This document shows, piece after piece, positions 38,721-51,400 of a stretch of DNA of 64,000 nt. Under the pieces are notes generated by a model that worked only from the letters and a program-made list of their open reading frames with translations, had not been told where the DNA came from and did not search any database. The stretch is from positions 14,870,520 to 14,934,519 of the forward strand of contig NC_092460.1 of the NCBI RefSeq assembly GCF_047495875.1. Direction: 5' to 3'. The position numbers and the translations under genes were made by a program. This DNA comes from Pithys albifrons albifrons (lineage: Eukaryota; Chordata; Aves; Passeriformes; Thamnophilidae). Each line of letters begins with the position of its first letter. The stretch's first letter is position 1.

Positions 38721-41700
38721 TTATCGTCATGCTGGTGCTGGTAGGGACTGGAGAGGAAAGTTGTGGAAGGGGCTGGCAGCTTCACTGCACCAATCAAGGC
38801 ACCAGCCCCATGCTGAGGACTCTGTGGACTGATCCTCAGCACTTAAACAAGGAAAAAGGGCAAAACCTCAAACCTAGGCCACCACCACGCAGTATCTCAC
38901 ACCAATTCTGCTTCTGGAAGGCTTTAAAGATTTTTGCAGTGGCTCAGCCAAGCATAAGCAAACAAGGATTTTCTTCAGCTCCCGCCAACATCCATGGGAG
39001 CAGCCTTTCTGTGCTCACCAGCTTCCCAGAGGGTATCTCAACCCTGCCTTTTGGGCCAGGGCTGTTCCACCAGCAGCAGCAGCAAGTCTTTTCCATCACC
39101 CAAGGCTGCCCTTTTGCTGCAGCAGCAGATGAAGTGGGCCATGATGCTGGGGAGATGCATGAACTAAATTATCTGTGAAAATTCTCTTTGTAGGGAAGAA
39201 AAATGAGTAAACAAGCTGCACAACTGCTTCCAGAGCACAGCAGCAAAATTCCTAGGCCTGGCTCTGCACAGGGACCAACCTGTGGGAAGAGCTCAGTTTA
39301 TGCTCTTCCTCTGAGGCTCTGCAGCCCTCTCGAGGCCAACACACCTGCTTATCATGTGGGTAGATCCTGTCCCATCCCTTCCCTTTCTGCTGCCCTCAAT
39401 TCTTGCCAGTGGTGAAACCCTGGTCTCCTTTGCCAGCACTGGGATCCCTGCTGCTCCAGCAGCTCTGGCTTGCTCCTTCTAAGATGTTATTTTTACACTT
39501 CTCTTAAAATACAACACCAAGAGAGGCTTCTTGACTATATTAACATTAGGAATCTAATCAGCAATCAGACAGCTCATAATTTTCTGATTAGCTCTGATTA
39601 TACTCAATCTTTAGGAATGGAAAAAAAGAGCGAAAGAGAAAAAAAAGGAGGAAAAATATAAAAATATTCTCTGCTCAGTTTTCCCACCCTGATTCCCTTG
39701 TTGATGAGGCACAGAGTCACAGCAGCAGCTCTGCTATTCCCAGCTAAGAAGGGCAGTGCCACACAGACCTGCTAAGCCAGCATTGGTCAATAACGTGGTG
39801 CCATTACACTGCTGATCTTCATCCTTCCAGGCCTGGCTGGGATGTTGCCCTGGAAAGGGGCTGCCCAGAGAATGGAGAAGATATAATTGCCAGAGCTGCT
39901 GACAAACCCAGAGGAGTGTTGGGAACTCTGTTTTTGGGCCAAACATCTCCAATAATCCACTACAAAACAGGGTAAAAGGATGCCACAGAGAAAGGAGATG
40001 ATGTGAATGCATTCAGCTGGCTTCAGCCTGGAAGATGGAGCCTTTCTAGGCAATGAGGAGGAGGCTGAAGAACTTTGTGAGATGAAGTCATGGCCACACA
40101 CCATCTTGGCAGGAGACGATGGGTGCTTTGTGGCAGCCCAGAGAGAAAGATCCCAATGATTCAGGATCTGAGCACTGCCAGAAGGTGGGAGGCAAATGAG
40201 CACATGGCCTGAAACCTCTGAGCAGGAGCAGAGAATGTCCCCAAGCAGACAGATTTCCCTGCAGACCAGGCAGTGGGAGCAGGGATGCCATCTCCACTGA
40301 GCATTTCCAGCATCCTACAACAGCAGGGTTTTTGTGAAGGAGGAGAAAGGGATGTCCTGGTGCTGAGCCCCACAGCTGCAGCCAGGAGGAAGGAAACTGA
40401 GGAACAAGACAGAGGAAGGAGATCTAAACCAGCTCCTCTAACAGAACTAATCAGTCGCATGTGCTCTGCAAGAAGATTCACTCCTGACTGGAGCAAGTGA
40501 TCAACTGATGCTGTGAAGCATGAGATTTAATTATTTGTATCATAGCCACTGCCTGCATAACTACAAATGATATTAATGGTGATAAAACTGTCCAGCTGGC
40601 TCTTCAAACCCATCACTGCACCAACTCGCTGCCTCCCACAGCAGGGATGTGTTGCCTTGCAGGAATTGCTCACACCGCGGCACCACCAGTGGCAAACCCC
40701 ATCCACGGAACATCGCAGCAGACAGACACCATCTGAAATAACCATCCCATGTCCACCCATGGTCACTGAGCACAGAGGAGGTGCTTCCTGCCTTGAAGAA
40801 AGCCACAGTAACAAGAGGTGCTCCTTTAAAGCACTGGCTCACCATGCATTTGCAGCAGGTTGGCTGAACCTCTGAAGAGCCTCATGCCTGTTCACAAGCT
40901 GGGCAGCCACTTTGCTGGGGAAGAGAGGGCAGCCCCATCTCCCTCCAACCTGTTCACTGCTCCAGGATGCTCCTCAGGAGGGCTGGCAGAGCTGCCAGTG
41001 AAAGCACTTGCTGTGGTCAAACCACATGGGTTAGCAAAGATCTATGCTAAGCTATTAACCTGCTAAAAATAGAATGGAGTAGAGTACAACAGCACAGTTC
41101 AGGTGGGCATGACCTGTGGTAATCATCTTGTCCATCTGCAACACTAAGGGACACCTGCACAGTTTGAATCCAAAGAATTAAACTGTCAAAGCAAATAGCC
41201 CAGGTCAGAGCAGAACAGCCACAACACCGTGTCCCCTGCAGCCCGAAACCTCCTGTCCTGTAGAACATCTTGGCACAGGTCCTCAATTACTTTTACACTA
41301 CCTTCAAAGAAATAACCTTGAAATCCCTGCTTGAACTAAACCATGGAGAAGGAGAAGATGCAAACACCCCAGGGCTTGGCTTTCTTAAACTTCATTGCAG
41401 CATCCCAAGCAGGCAGTGGGGTCACCCCATCTCCTTTCAGCTCAGTAAAGCAGGTGGGACCTAGGAGGAGGTTGTGCCCGTGCTGGAGAAAACCAATGGA
41501 GGGGACCAATCCCTTTCACACCCTGGAACTGGAACCCTGCTGCCACTGCTCTCTCCCATAGCAGACACGGTGCTCAGTACACACACATACTCAGTGGGTC
41601 TCTCCTACTGAACTATCCCAGTGCACACACTAAAACACACCCAGGTTCCCATGGAAAGGTCTCCCCACGCCAAGTCTCCTCCTCACACTCCAACCCTGCC

Positions 41701-41729
41701 ACCACAACCACAGAGCTGTCTTTCATGAA

Positions 41730-41960
41730 GTGATGCCAGAGCTGTAATTACTTTGAGGTGACCTCTAGGAAAAAAAAAGTTCAAGTTTAAAAAGAAAATC
41801 TCTCTGGTTAATGCTATGCAAATTGCCAGCGAGGCAATCAGGCTGACTTTTAAACACTGGCCCCCAAGAAGGGCTCACAAGACAGTCTTATTGTCTTGCT
41901 ATCAATTTGCATCTCATTACCCACAGTGCGCCTCTGGTTGGAGGTAACCTTTTGAGGGAC
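41730..41960. promoter_or_regulatory. Candidate POU-octamer regulatory island
   Basis: Perfect octamer ATGCAAAT at 41,816-41,823 and its reverse complement ATTTGCAT at 41,905-41,912, with GCTGTAATTACTTTGAGG and CTGGTTAATGC nearby and TCTCATTACCC just beyond. An inverted pair of exact octamers within 100 bp is unlikely in random DNA of this composition. Inferred POU-factor element. Confidence 0.33.
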
Positions 41961-42789
41961 ATGCTGTGGCAGGAACCCAGTGACAATATGGTCACTCCTG
42001 TTTACAGAGCTTTAGTGTGGCCCAGCACCTGAAATGCGGTGGTTGAAGGGCCCAGGTCACTGCCAGCCTTGCCCATGCTTGGTCAGCAGCACCGTGACCT
42101 TGTGCCACTTGGACCTGCACCTTGTGCCACCTCCTTCCAGGCCTGTCTCTGTGAGCTGTCTCATGGACACATCTACACTGTTAGTCCTTCCCATCAGTCT
42201 CATCAGCTCCCGCAGTCCCCAGAGGCTGTGCAGGAGCAGTTTGTCACCACCCGGCTCTTCAAGGCCATTCAAGATGTTTCTGAGAGCCTTTGCACACCTT
42301 TGCAACATCTCTGCCAACCCTCCCCACCTCGGGGAGATGGTACAAAAATAGCATTTTTCTACAGGAAGGAGATCTGCCATGTCCTTGTCCTCAGCCTGTT
42401 TCTGCTTCTCCAGCTGCCCCAGCATGTGCCACAGTCTCCCAGATCAGGTGCCTCTGCCCTCTTCTCCATCCCCACCAATTTGGGGTGACAAACCCAAGTG
42501 CTCAGGAATCAATCTCACCTACACGAATCACTGATTCACTTGCCAGGCTGCCCTCAACACGCCACTGCAGGGAGGCTGCCAGGCCCCATCCCTCGTTACT
42601 CAGCTCCACCCCACAGCCACCTGCAACAGGGACCTTTTGTTCAGCAACGCAGGAGGAAGTTACAGGACTTCATGCCCCCTTTGTAACATCATTCATCCAG
42701 CTCAACCAGCCAGCATGGGGATCCTCCCTCCAGGATGCTCACCCTGTGCATGCTGCCCTGCTGCAGTGCCTCCGTGGTCAGGTCAGGCA

Positions 42790-43483
42790 GTGGCTGGAAA
42801 GCTGCCCAGGGATAAAGGACCTGGGGGTGGTGGTCAACAGTGGCTGAACATGAGCTAGTGCATGCCCAGATGGGCAAGAAGGCCAATGGCATTCTGGCTT
42901 GGATCAGCAGTGTAGCCAGTGGGCCCAAGGCAGTGACCATCCTCCTGTACTGGGCACTGGTGAGGCCACACCTCAAATCCTGGGTTCAGTTCTAGGTCCC
43001 TCACGATGAGAAAGACACTGAGGGTACGGAGCATGTCCAGGAAAGGGAATGGAGCTTGTGAAGGGCCTGGAGCACAGGTCTGATGAGGAGTAGCTGAGGG
43101 AGGTGGGAGCGTTTAGACTGGAGAAAAGAAGGCTCAAAGGGAAACCTTCTTGCTTTCTACAACTACCCGAGACAAAGTTGTAGCCAGGTGGTAGTTCATC
43201 TCTTCTCCCAAGGAACAAGAAATAGGACAAGAGAAAACAGACTCTAGTTGTGCCAGGGGAGGTTAAGACTGGATATTAGGAAAAAATTCTGCACCAAAAG
43301 GGTTGTCAAGCATTGGATTAGGCTGCTCAGGGAAGTAGTTGAGTCCCCATCCCTGAAGGGATTTAAAAGATGTATAGATGTGGCGCTTGGGGACATGGTT
43401 TAGTGGTGAACATGGGGGGCTGGGTTGGAGTTCAGACTCTATGATCTTAGAGGTCTTTTCCATCCTAAACGATTCCATGATCT
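42790..43483 (+). mobile_element. CR1 LINE, 5'-truncated, plus orientation
   Basis: Recognisable CR1 text: GGATAAAGGACCTGGGGGTG near the 5' end, CTGGTGAGGCCACACCTC, GAAGGGCCTGGAGCACAGGT, GGATATTAGGAAAAAATTCT, GGGACATGGTTTAGTGGTGA and the terminal ATGATCTTAGAGGTCTTTTC followed by a decayed ATTCCATGATCT end. It corresponds to the C-terminal end of the reverse-transcriptase ORF plus the 3' UTR. It has frameshifts and internal loss, so it is a dead fossil copy. No full-length 5' part is present, as is usual for CR1 in birds. The 5' border is approximate. Confidence 0.92.
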
Positions 43484-46400
43484 GTCCAAACTGCTGACAC
43501 AGTACAATGCCCTCCTGCCCTGCCAGACCCTGCCACCAGCATCGCCACCTCCTCCAGCACCCAGGTGCTCAGCTCTGCCAAGAACACCTCCCTAATCCGC
43601 CCTGTGCTCCCCGCAGCAGCAGCCACCTGGGTCTTGCTCGCTTTTTTTTCTTTCTCCACATGAATTTTGCAGTACAAGACCTCCTCGTTGAAGCATTAGA
43701 GTTTCTCTGCTCTGCTTTTGGCAGCTGCCTGCCATGGCTGGCCCCTGGCATCCCACTGGAGCTGCGTGGCACTGCCGTGTTGCTAAGTGCTGGCAGGGCC
43801 CTCCGCCAATGCGCGGGTGCCATCCCCGCCACCCCGGCCAGAGGTGCCAAGGCAACAAAGAGGCTTCTAATAGGCGAGAGAGCACCACTGCGAGGAAGAA
43901 AATCCAACTGCTTAAAATCCTCCAGAATAATGGTGCTGCCTCCCCGCTGCTCAAATCAGACACAGCACTTCTGTTGTTACGATAACTAAATACACGAGAT
44001 TTGAACAGCTGGAAATGCAGCAACAATATTTTAAAGAGTTTTTTTAAATTGTTGGTATTTTATTCAATAATGGTAATGGGCTTTTTAGTGTTACTTTTTT
44101 TATTTTAAAGGCACAAGGTGCCCTACTCTGGTGTCTTAGCATGGTGCTGGTCAGGCTGCGAAGCCGGCTCTTGCCTCGTGATGGCAGGGAATAACTCTGA
44201 GACACTTCACAGCACCAAGACACAGGGCTGCTCGAGGGAGCTGGCAGCTGACAGAGGCATGGAAATCACAGCCTGTGCTCCAGCACCCTGCTCTGCCCTA
44301 TACCTCCCTGACAGGATCCAAAGGTGCAAAACCCCAAGGTGCTGCATGGGAGTAGCAGGAACCAGGCAGCAATGACAGCAGCAGCTCCAGCCAGAGGTGC
44401 CAGAGTCATGCCAACAGAAGCCAAGGGGAGAACTGGAGGTAGCTGCTGCCCTTATCAGCTCACACCCTCAGATACCAGAGCCCTTTCACCCTTGGAATAA
44501 GGAAAAGCCCTTGATTATCTTCAACACCATGTTGATAACAGTCAGGAGGCATTAAAGGAACTGAAAGTGATGGAGAGATGGGTTTGAAAATGTGCTGCAG
44601 TCAAAGAAAAGTTCCAGTGCCAAGGCATGAGGCTGAAAGACCCCAGCCTCACTTGCCCACACAGGTATGCAGGTAGTGACTGCACCTGCCTGGGTTTTTC
44701 AGGAGCACAGACCTTGCTGGTGCTCAGGCTGTGGAGGCAGACATAATGAACCATCTGGTGAGACCTGGTGAGTTAGTGAAGGCTGATGGGGCACACAGCT
44801 CTCAATGCCCCCCAAAGGGACAGGACTCTCTATGCTCTCTCCTGGACCTGCAGAGCCCATGGTCCAAGGGTCATTCCTCTTACAAGGAATCCAATAATCT
44901 TGCAAAATGCACCATAATCCATTTAGTGTATCAGCAAGTAATTAAGAGAATAGAACCAGTGTCAGTAGAGACGTTTTATGAGATAATATTGAGTTGTGGG
45001 TTGTTTTTTCTTACACTGAGCTGTGCCAATTCATGAGATGCAGTTGGCAGTGACTCTTCCAGTCATCAGTGAATCACGTCATCATCCAGCCCTGTGATTG
45101 AACATTCCTGTGTGGATTTGAGTGCCCACAACACAAGTTCAGGCAGAAAAGCTGTACAAAAATGTGAAATCTGGGAACACACCTTGTGTCAAAGCCCTTG
45201 TTTGCTGTTGGACTGTGCAAGAGGCCAGGGTCCCCACACCCACCAGCAGTCAAGTGGTTCAAGCACACATGCTGAGAGTCCACCATCAGCTCCTGAGCCA
45301 GCACAAGCCAGGACATGGGCTCTGGATCCTGCAGCTGTTACCCCTATCCCAGTTCTGTTCGCTGAAATTTCAAAGCAGAAAACACTTTCTACCCCATCTA
45401 ATTTCCCCTTACCTCAAAATGACTACAATCACTACAGTACTCAATGCTACAGAGCTCAGTGCTGCTGCAGAGGCCTAAAATAAATAAATCAGGATTTGGA
45501 AGTACCAGCAAAACCAAGGCAAGGAGCTCCTTCAGCTGCTTTGCTCTGGGGGACAGGAACCCACTGGCTCTGGGTGCACCCCTGCTGCAGTTGAGAGCCC
45601 CGGCCAGCAAGGAGGGGCTGCATTCTGGGCAAGGTTACCTGGTTTTATTTGGGTGAGGCAGAACAATCAGGAAACAAGGGGAAAGGACAGAGAGATGACA
45701 GGAGAAGGAGTGGGGTGACAAAAGGAGGGGCTGGGGTGGGGAGGGGTGAAATGGCAGAGGGAAGCAGGGAGGAGGAGCTGGAGCTGCTGGGGAGACAGTG
45801 CTATTCAGTGCTTCATTCTGAGGCCCCAGTGCCCTTCACCCTGATGCCTATTTAATGTCATCCTATTCAGCAAGTGTCCCCATGATCTGGTAATTATCTT
45901 TTACTTACAAAAGAGCATCTCTGTGTCACAAACGTTCCCTTCTCCGGCTCTGCCACAGATCAATATCTCCTCAAGGCCTTTGCCATTGTTTGGGGAGTGC
46001 AATTGATTTCTCTGAGGAGCAAGGGGAGGGAAAATATATAAATAAGTGCTGCAGAGATGAGTCCCTGCTGAAGGCTGAGCTGGGCAGTAGTGAGCAAAAG
46101 GAAAGCATTCAGATCCCACCTGACCATTGCAGGTACTATTGCTGTCCCTGCTGAACCAGCTGCCAGGCAGGCTTGTTTGTCATTCAGTGCACAAACATCT
46201 AAAATGCTGGAGCCAAAAGAAACCTCTAGCTCAAGATATCACCAGCTTTCCAAGATTTTACAGCATGGTAAGAAGCATGAAAGTGCTCACTCAACACTGT
46301 CCATAAGGACATGTGCATATACCTTGTTAGGGTTTAAGCACATGGTTGAGCAGTTGCTGCTGTGACTCCACTGGGCCCTAGAGAGGAGCCTTGGAGACAT

Positions 46401-48194
46401 CCTTGGCAGCACCCTGGTGTAACTAGCACAGCACCAATACTGAAACCCAGAGCAAGCCAAGATGCACAAACCCACACCACTGCTAGGCTGTCATCAGCGT
46501 GACCACAGCAAGGACAAGCCAAGCCTTGCAATACAAACTGTACAACCTTCACGGTCCTCTCATCTGGCTAGAAGATGACCTTCAAAATCAGGAGATACGG
46601 GGTAAACACAATTTGATCTGGTGTTTGAGCCTGGGTTACCAAACCTTTGGGATCTCTGAGCTGAGCCTCTCTGTGCATCACACAACTCTGCAGTCAGAGG
46701 CTCCAGAGTGATGGACAACAGTGTAGGGCAGAGGTAAAGCTGTTCCTGTGGCTCACACTGCACAAGGGCAGATGGAAACTCCAGCAAAGAGGATGATCAC
46801 AGGGAAAGATACCAAAGGATTTAAAAATTATGCAGGTATAGGGAAAGAGGAGGGGTTCATCACTTCCTCTACCCCAGCAACAGTGGCCAGACAAAAACCC
46901 AACAGAGCCTGCTTGTAATATCTGCAAATGGGCCCTTGATTTCTAATTCTCTTTTTGGTCCTTCTGCCTTTCCTTTTGCATCCCTCTGGGAGCACAGTGC
47001 CAGGCACTGGACCCTGAGCCAGCGCTAGCTGGGGCCCAGCCGGTGCCGAGGAGGGAGCCAGGGTTACACCACTGTGTTTGCATGAGGCCCTGTGAGATCA
47101 GTATTTGTCTTCCCTTCAAACACCTTGGCAGGTCTGAGACATGCCAAGCCTGCAGTCTAGTAGAGCCACTGCCATCCATTTCAGCCCTTCCCATAATGCC
47201 CTACTTTTCTGTTGTTCTTATGGGAGGGGTGGGAAAAATGCAACCCTTGAGTGTAGGGGAGAGTAGAGATTTGACTTGAGAAAACTCATGGCAAAACTCT
47301 TCTTCCAAGGACCTTTAAAAGTGTATTTGTTCAGCTCCTTGGATGGAGACGCTTATGGGTTTATACAGCCCTGCTCAGCTGCTGGGGCCGCTTGGCCTCC
47401 TGAAAAACAAACAAATCTGAAGCCCAGCCCTCTGTGTGACAGATCTCAGCTGAGCCTGGTCAGTCCTGAGAAGGAGAAACAAATAAGAAACAGGAAAGGA
47501 CAGAAGGTGAAGGATGTCTTCCAATGCACAGGTACAAAATACGGGCTGTAAAACAGAATAGTGGAGCACCCTAAGTGGGAATACATATACAGTGAGAAGC
47601 AGGCAATCCTTTACAGAGGGGAAAAACATCAGGTGGGACTAGATACGCAGAAAAGTGGCTTTGGAAGGACCCAGCTCATTTGGGAAATTCAACAACACAA
47701 CAGAGGAAGTTCAGGGCAAGCACATCTAAGGTACCACTTCTGGGAAACAATTAGGACCCATCACACATGGTGATGCAGCCCCAAATTAACCCCAGTCATT
47801 TGAGGGAGAGGAGGCACAAACATCTCATTGCAAGCCATGGTACAAAGAGGTTCATTTGTGCTCAGATAGGAGTAAATAAAACTGTCATTAGCAGCAGGCC
47901 TATAAATCAGTGGGTCCTTCATCTGTGCATGGTTGTGCCCTCCTTATGCAGGGGAATGAGCAGAGGTGGGGCAGGAAAGAGTAATGGGGCTGCTGGGAAA
48001 ACAGGAGGAACTTGTGCAGCAGCAAACTGGGAGCATTCAGGGATTTGATTCACTTAAAGGAAGAAATGAATTTCAAAGCACACAGAGGTATAAATCCCCA
48101 TGCAAGACAGAAGGCACCTCTGAGCTTGGCTATTTCAAAGTCCAGATCTGATAATGAGAAACACGGGTGCCTGTGGAAAGCAAGCCTCGAGTTA

Positions 48195-48475
48195 CCAGGG
48201 ACACGATACTTTCTTTAAAGAAAAGAAATCAGATTAATCAGAGTATCATCGGTTATGCTAGCTGAGATCAAAGTACAGAGGAATATAAGTGCTATCACTC
48301 AAGGATTTATACCTCCCAAGTAACTGCTTAGGATTAGAAAGAAATTTCAATAATCTGCCAGCTAAGTATGCATTGCGAGAGTAATAATCCTTCTCTCCCA
48401 ACATATGCTAGCAGCTACTAATGGAGATAGTAATAAGCTAGGTGGATCATAAACCTGTCCTGATCTGATTGCTAC
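48195..48475. promoter_or_regulatory. Candidate regulatory island
   Basis: Contains the 14-bp palindrome TTTCTTTAAAGAAA (48,210-48,223), CAGATTAATCAGAG, CATCGGTTATGCTAGC, GAGATCAAAGTACAG (TCF/LEF-like), TTTCAATAATCTGCC and GAGAGTAATAATCC. About 280 bp of AT-rich unique DNA. Inference only. Confidence 0.28.
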
Positions 48476-51400
48476 CTTATAAACTGGAACAAGAGGGTGT
48501 TATCATTTCTCTTGGGGTAACCTGTTGTGAACCAGGACTGTGCTGAGGCGGGAGATGCAGGAGCAGAGCACCAAGGTGCCTCCTCCTGGAGCTTAACGCT
48601 GCAGGAGGCAGACCCTTCAGCAGGGAGTCTATTGATTTTTATATAATTTGCTATCAACATTTCTAGTTGCTTCCTAAAATGCAGCATTTCCCCAGGAGAC
48701 AATGTATGTACAAAGCCATGGGAGGGTGAGAGCTCAAACGTGCGCGGTTTCTCTGCGGTAGGTCTGTGGTTCAAGCTGGTGCTTGATGTAGCATCAAACC
48801 CAGGCAAGCAGAATGAGTTCATGCCTTAGACAAACCAAACACAAACCCCACCATCACTCTTGTTGGGTTTCTCTTTCTGTTCTGCTTTTTTCAAATGTGT
48901 GTCACACTTAATGGAAGGTGATCCATTTGACATTTAGCATTGAACATGGAAATAAGCTGCCCACTCACCCTCTGGTTCGAAAACGTGATCTGGTGGGCTG
49001 GGACACTCTCGAGGCAGCATGAGGGATGGAGTACATTGCCTGAGCCTACAGGGATCAAAAACCATCAGGAATGGCTGGCTGGAGAGAGAAGGAATGGAAA
49101 TAACAGTGGGAAGAAATAACATGCACAAAGGAAGGAAGCAGGGGGAGAAGAGAACTATAGCACCAAGACATCCAATATAACTGATCTCCTCCAACAAACC
49201 CCAAGCAAAAGGTTAGCTCTGGTATTAGAGCTATGGGAAAAATGTCAAGAGTTTTTCAAAGAAAAGTGAATAACATTTTTATTCCCTGTCCTCTCCCCAG
49301 AAGGTAAATCAAAGTGAAATACGTGTGGAAGCAGCATGTGGCTGGTTCCAGGCCCTGCTCTGTACAGACAGAATCAGCATAAAACACATAGGAAAGAAAA
49401 AACCATCACAGTCTGATTTCCTTCCAAATGCACTATGGTTTTGGATATAATAGCCATACAAACCAGTTTTTTCTGAATCACTTGCTGGCTTAGCTACAGC
49501 ATCAGATGGTCTGGAGGCAATGCCCCAGCATCACAGCCCCAGTTCCCATCCCCAGGGCTGGGAATACCCTGCCCCTGTTTCCCAGCTCCCTACTGAGCTG
49601 GGACAGATTCAGGGCACATTTGTCACACCCCAGGTCACAGGTGCCAGAGCCTTCTTTGAGGCTGCTCCCCAGGGACCAAGCCTCAATGGCGGGAGCAGTG
49701 ATGCCAATCCAGAGAGCCGGGCATGCTGTGTTCCCACCAAGGTCACCTGTGTGAGTTCTGCTGTGCTACAAATGATTCTGGCTGGTACAGTACACCCCAA
49801 CCAGCTCTCCACATATGTCTGGCTACCTGGCTGGCTATCTCTAGGAAAGCTGTAGGGTTGACCAGACAACTTCCCATGTCCATCATCGCACCTGCTGGGT
49901 GCCTTTGCAACAGAGCTCACCAGTGATGGCCTCTCTCATTTCCCTTTTTCGTTTTTACAGGCTCTAGGATGCAATTTTAGGAGAGGGAAAGAAAGAAAAG
50001 TCCCTTTTCAAGCTTGTTTCCAGAGGCACAGGATGTATCCCACCAGGTGCCAGTGTGGTGACTCCAGTCTCTGGGCACACCTCCACCAAGCTCAGTGGAG
50101 ATGCCTTCCTTGGCACAAGAGGAGCATGAGCCATCACAATGGCATCCATGTAAGCACGCCCGTGTCAGTGGGAATACATTTGGCTCATAGCTTCAAAAGA
50201 CAAAGCAGATGATGGGAATCACCTTGAAAACCCTTAAAGGAAAAAAAGCCCCATAAATATGAAGCACTGCTGGAGGCAGAGCACTGATGGGGGCCAGCTC
50301 TGCATGATAGCATGTGAAGGGGAGCCCAGGTACCTCCCTGTGCTCCTAAGAACAGCAGGAGCCCAGTGCTGGCACAGCTCCCGGCTCCCCAGCGCTTTCC
50401 CTAGACACCAGCATCCCCCTCTTGCAGCTTCTGGTGGTCACTGGTGGCTGAGTGCTGGAGAGTGTTGTGTTCAAAGCATTTGTCAGTGGCCCCTGTGTCC
50501 CATCCATGGCCACTCCACCTTCAGGAGAAGGGCAAACCCTCCCTTTGCAGAGCATGTTTAATACAAATTAATCCCCTATTGATTCCCAGCTTAAGCAGAG
50601 CCAAGCTGCTTATCCTTGCCTGGTGTAACCACCGATGATCACGCACCTCCTGGGCCAGCCTAGGGAGCACCGTGTAGGTGACAAGGGCTGGGGCAGAGCT
50701 GAAACGGGTTCTCCATGGGGATGGGAAGGTGGGGAGAGGGCTGCTTGTTTCCAGCACCAGCAGCCCAAGCAATGTAGTGCCTGAGCTGTTCAGCTCAGCC
50801 TAACTTTAGGGATCTGATGGCTGAAGAAACAGCCTCTACATGCACCCAACACAAAGGCATCAGCTCCTTTACTCCACTTTAAAATAACAATCATAAAAAG
50901 GAGGAAGGCTCATCAGTGCAGAGAAACTGTACCAAAAATGAGCCCAAGGCTGGTGCCTCCTGTAGAAGCTCTGGTCACCCAACAAGACACCACCCTGGAG
51001 CTCCTCCCATGACTGAGCTCACTCGGAAGGTGTTGGCATCAGTCCCATATGGAGATTCAGCCATACACCCAAGGAGCTGTCACCATGTGAATGGACCAGG
51101 CTGCTGGAGAAGATGATCAGAGCAAGGAGCACTGGGATCTCCTGGCAGCTCAATCCTGGGGACTAAGCATGGCTTCTTCCCACCAACACCTACCCATGTA
51201 CCAGCTGCCAGGTTATCTGTCTTCCCAAAAAATGCTCCTGTGAGTGCTCCCACTGCTGGTGCCAGCCTGGATGGTGATCTGGCAAAGGATGTCTGAGCAT
51301 GGCTGGTGCTGCCATCCCTGCCCTGGCTGCCACAGCCCACCAGCATCCAGCATGCTGAAGTTCTGTCATGTGTTTCACTGGCTATGAGTAGTGGAGACCA

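Larger units (their letters stand above)
26117..42789 (-). other. CACNA2D2: 5' intron of CACNA2D2, first part; no further exon recognised
   Basis: Upstream of exon A (acceptor tttgctttgcag). The next upstream exon should encode a segment like NLFEV-ENEP then KLVEKVAGDIESLLDRKV (mammalian text, from memory); I looked for its reverse complement here and did not find it. The stretch contains a GGA repeat (27,466-27,485) and AT-rich islands at 28,465-28,620, 29,395-29,500, 31,690-31,920, 35,070-35,225, 38,395-38,720, 39,480-39,660 and 41,730-41,960. Nothing else was recognised. Confidence 0.65.

Noticed and set aside
42057..42425. Minus-strand frame of 122 codons rich in charged residues, just before the CR1
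   Set aside because: It looked protein-like (LEKQKQAEDKDMADLL) and might be a retroposed fragment, but I recognise no family and the opposite strand is equally open. A BLASTP hit to a bird protein would revive it.
48472..48822. Minus-strand 116-codon frame
   Set aside because: Initially considered as an upstream CACNA2D2 exon, but it does not resemble any alpha2delta segment and lacks a matching phase and donor.
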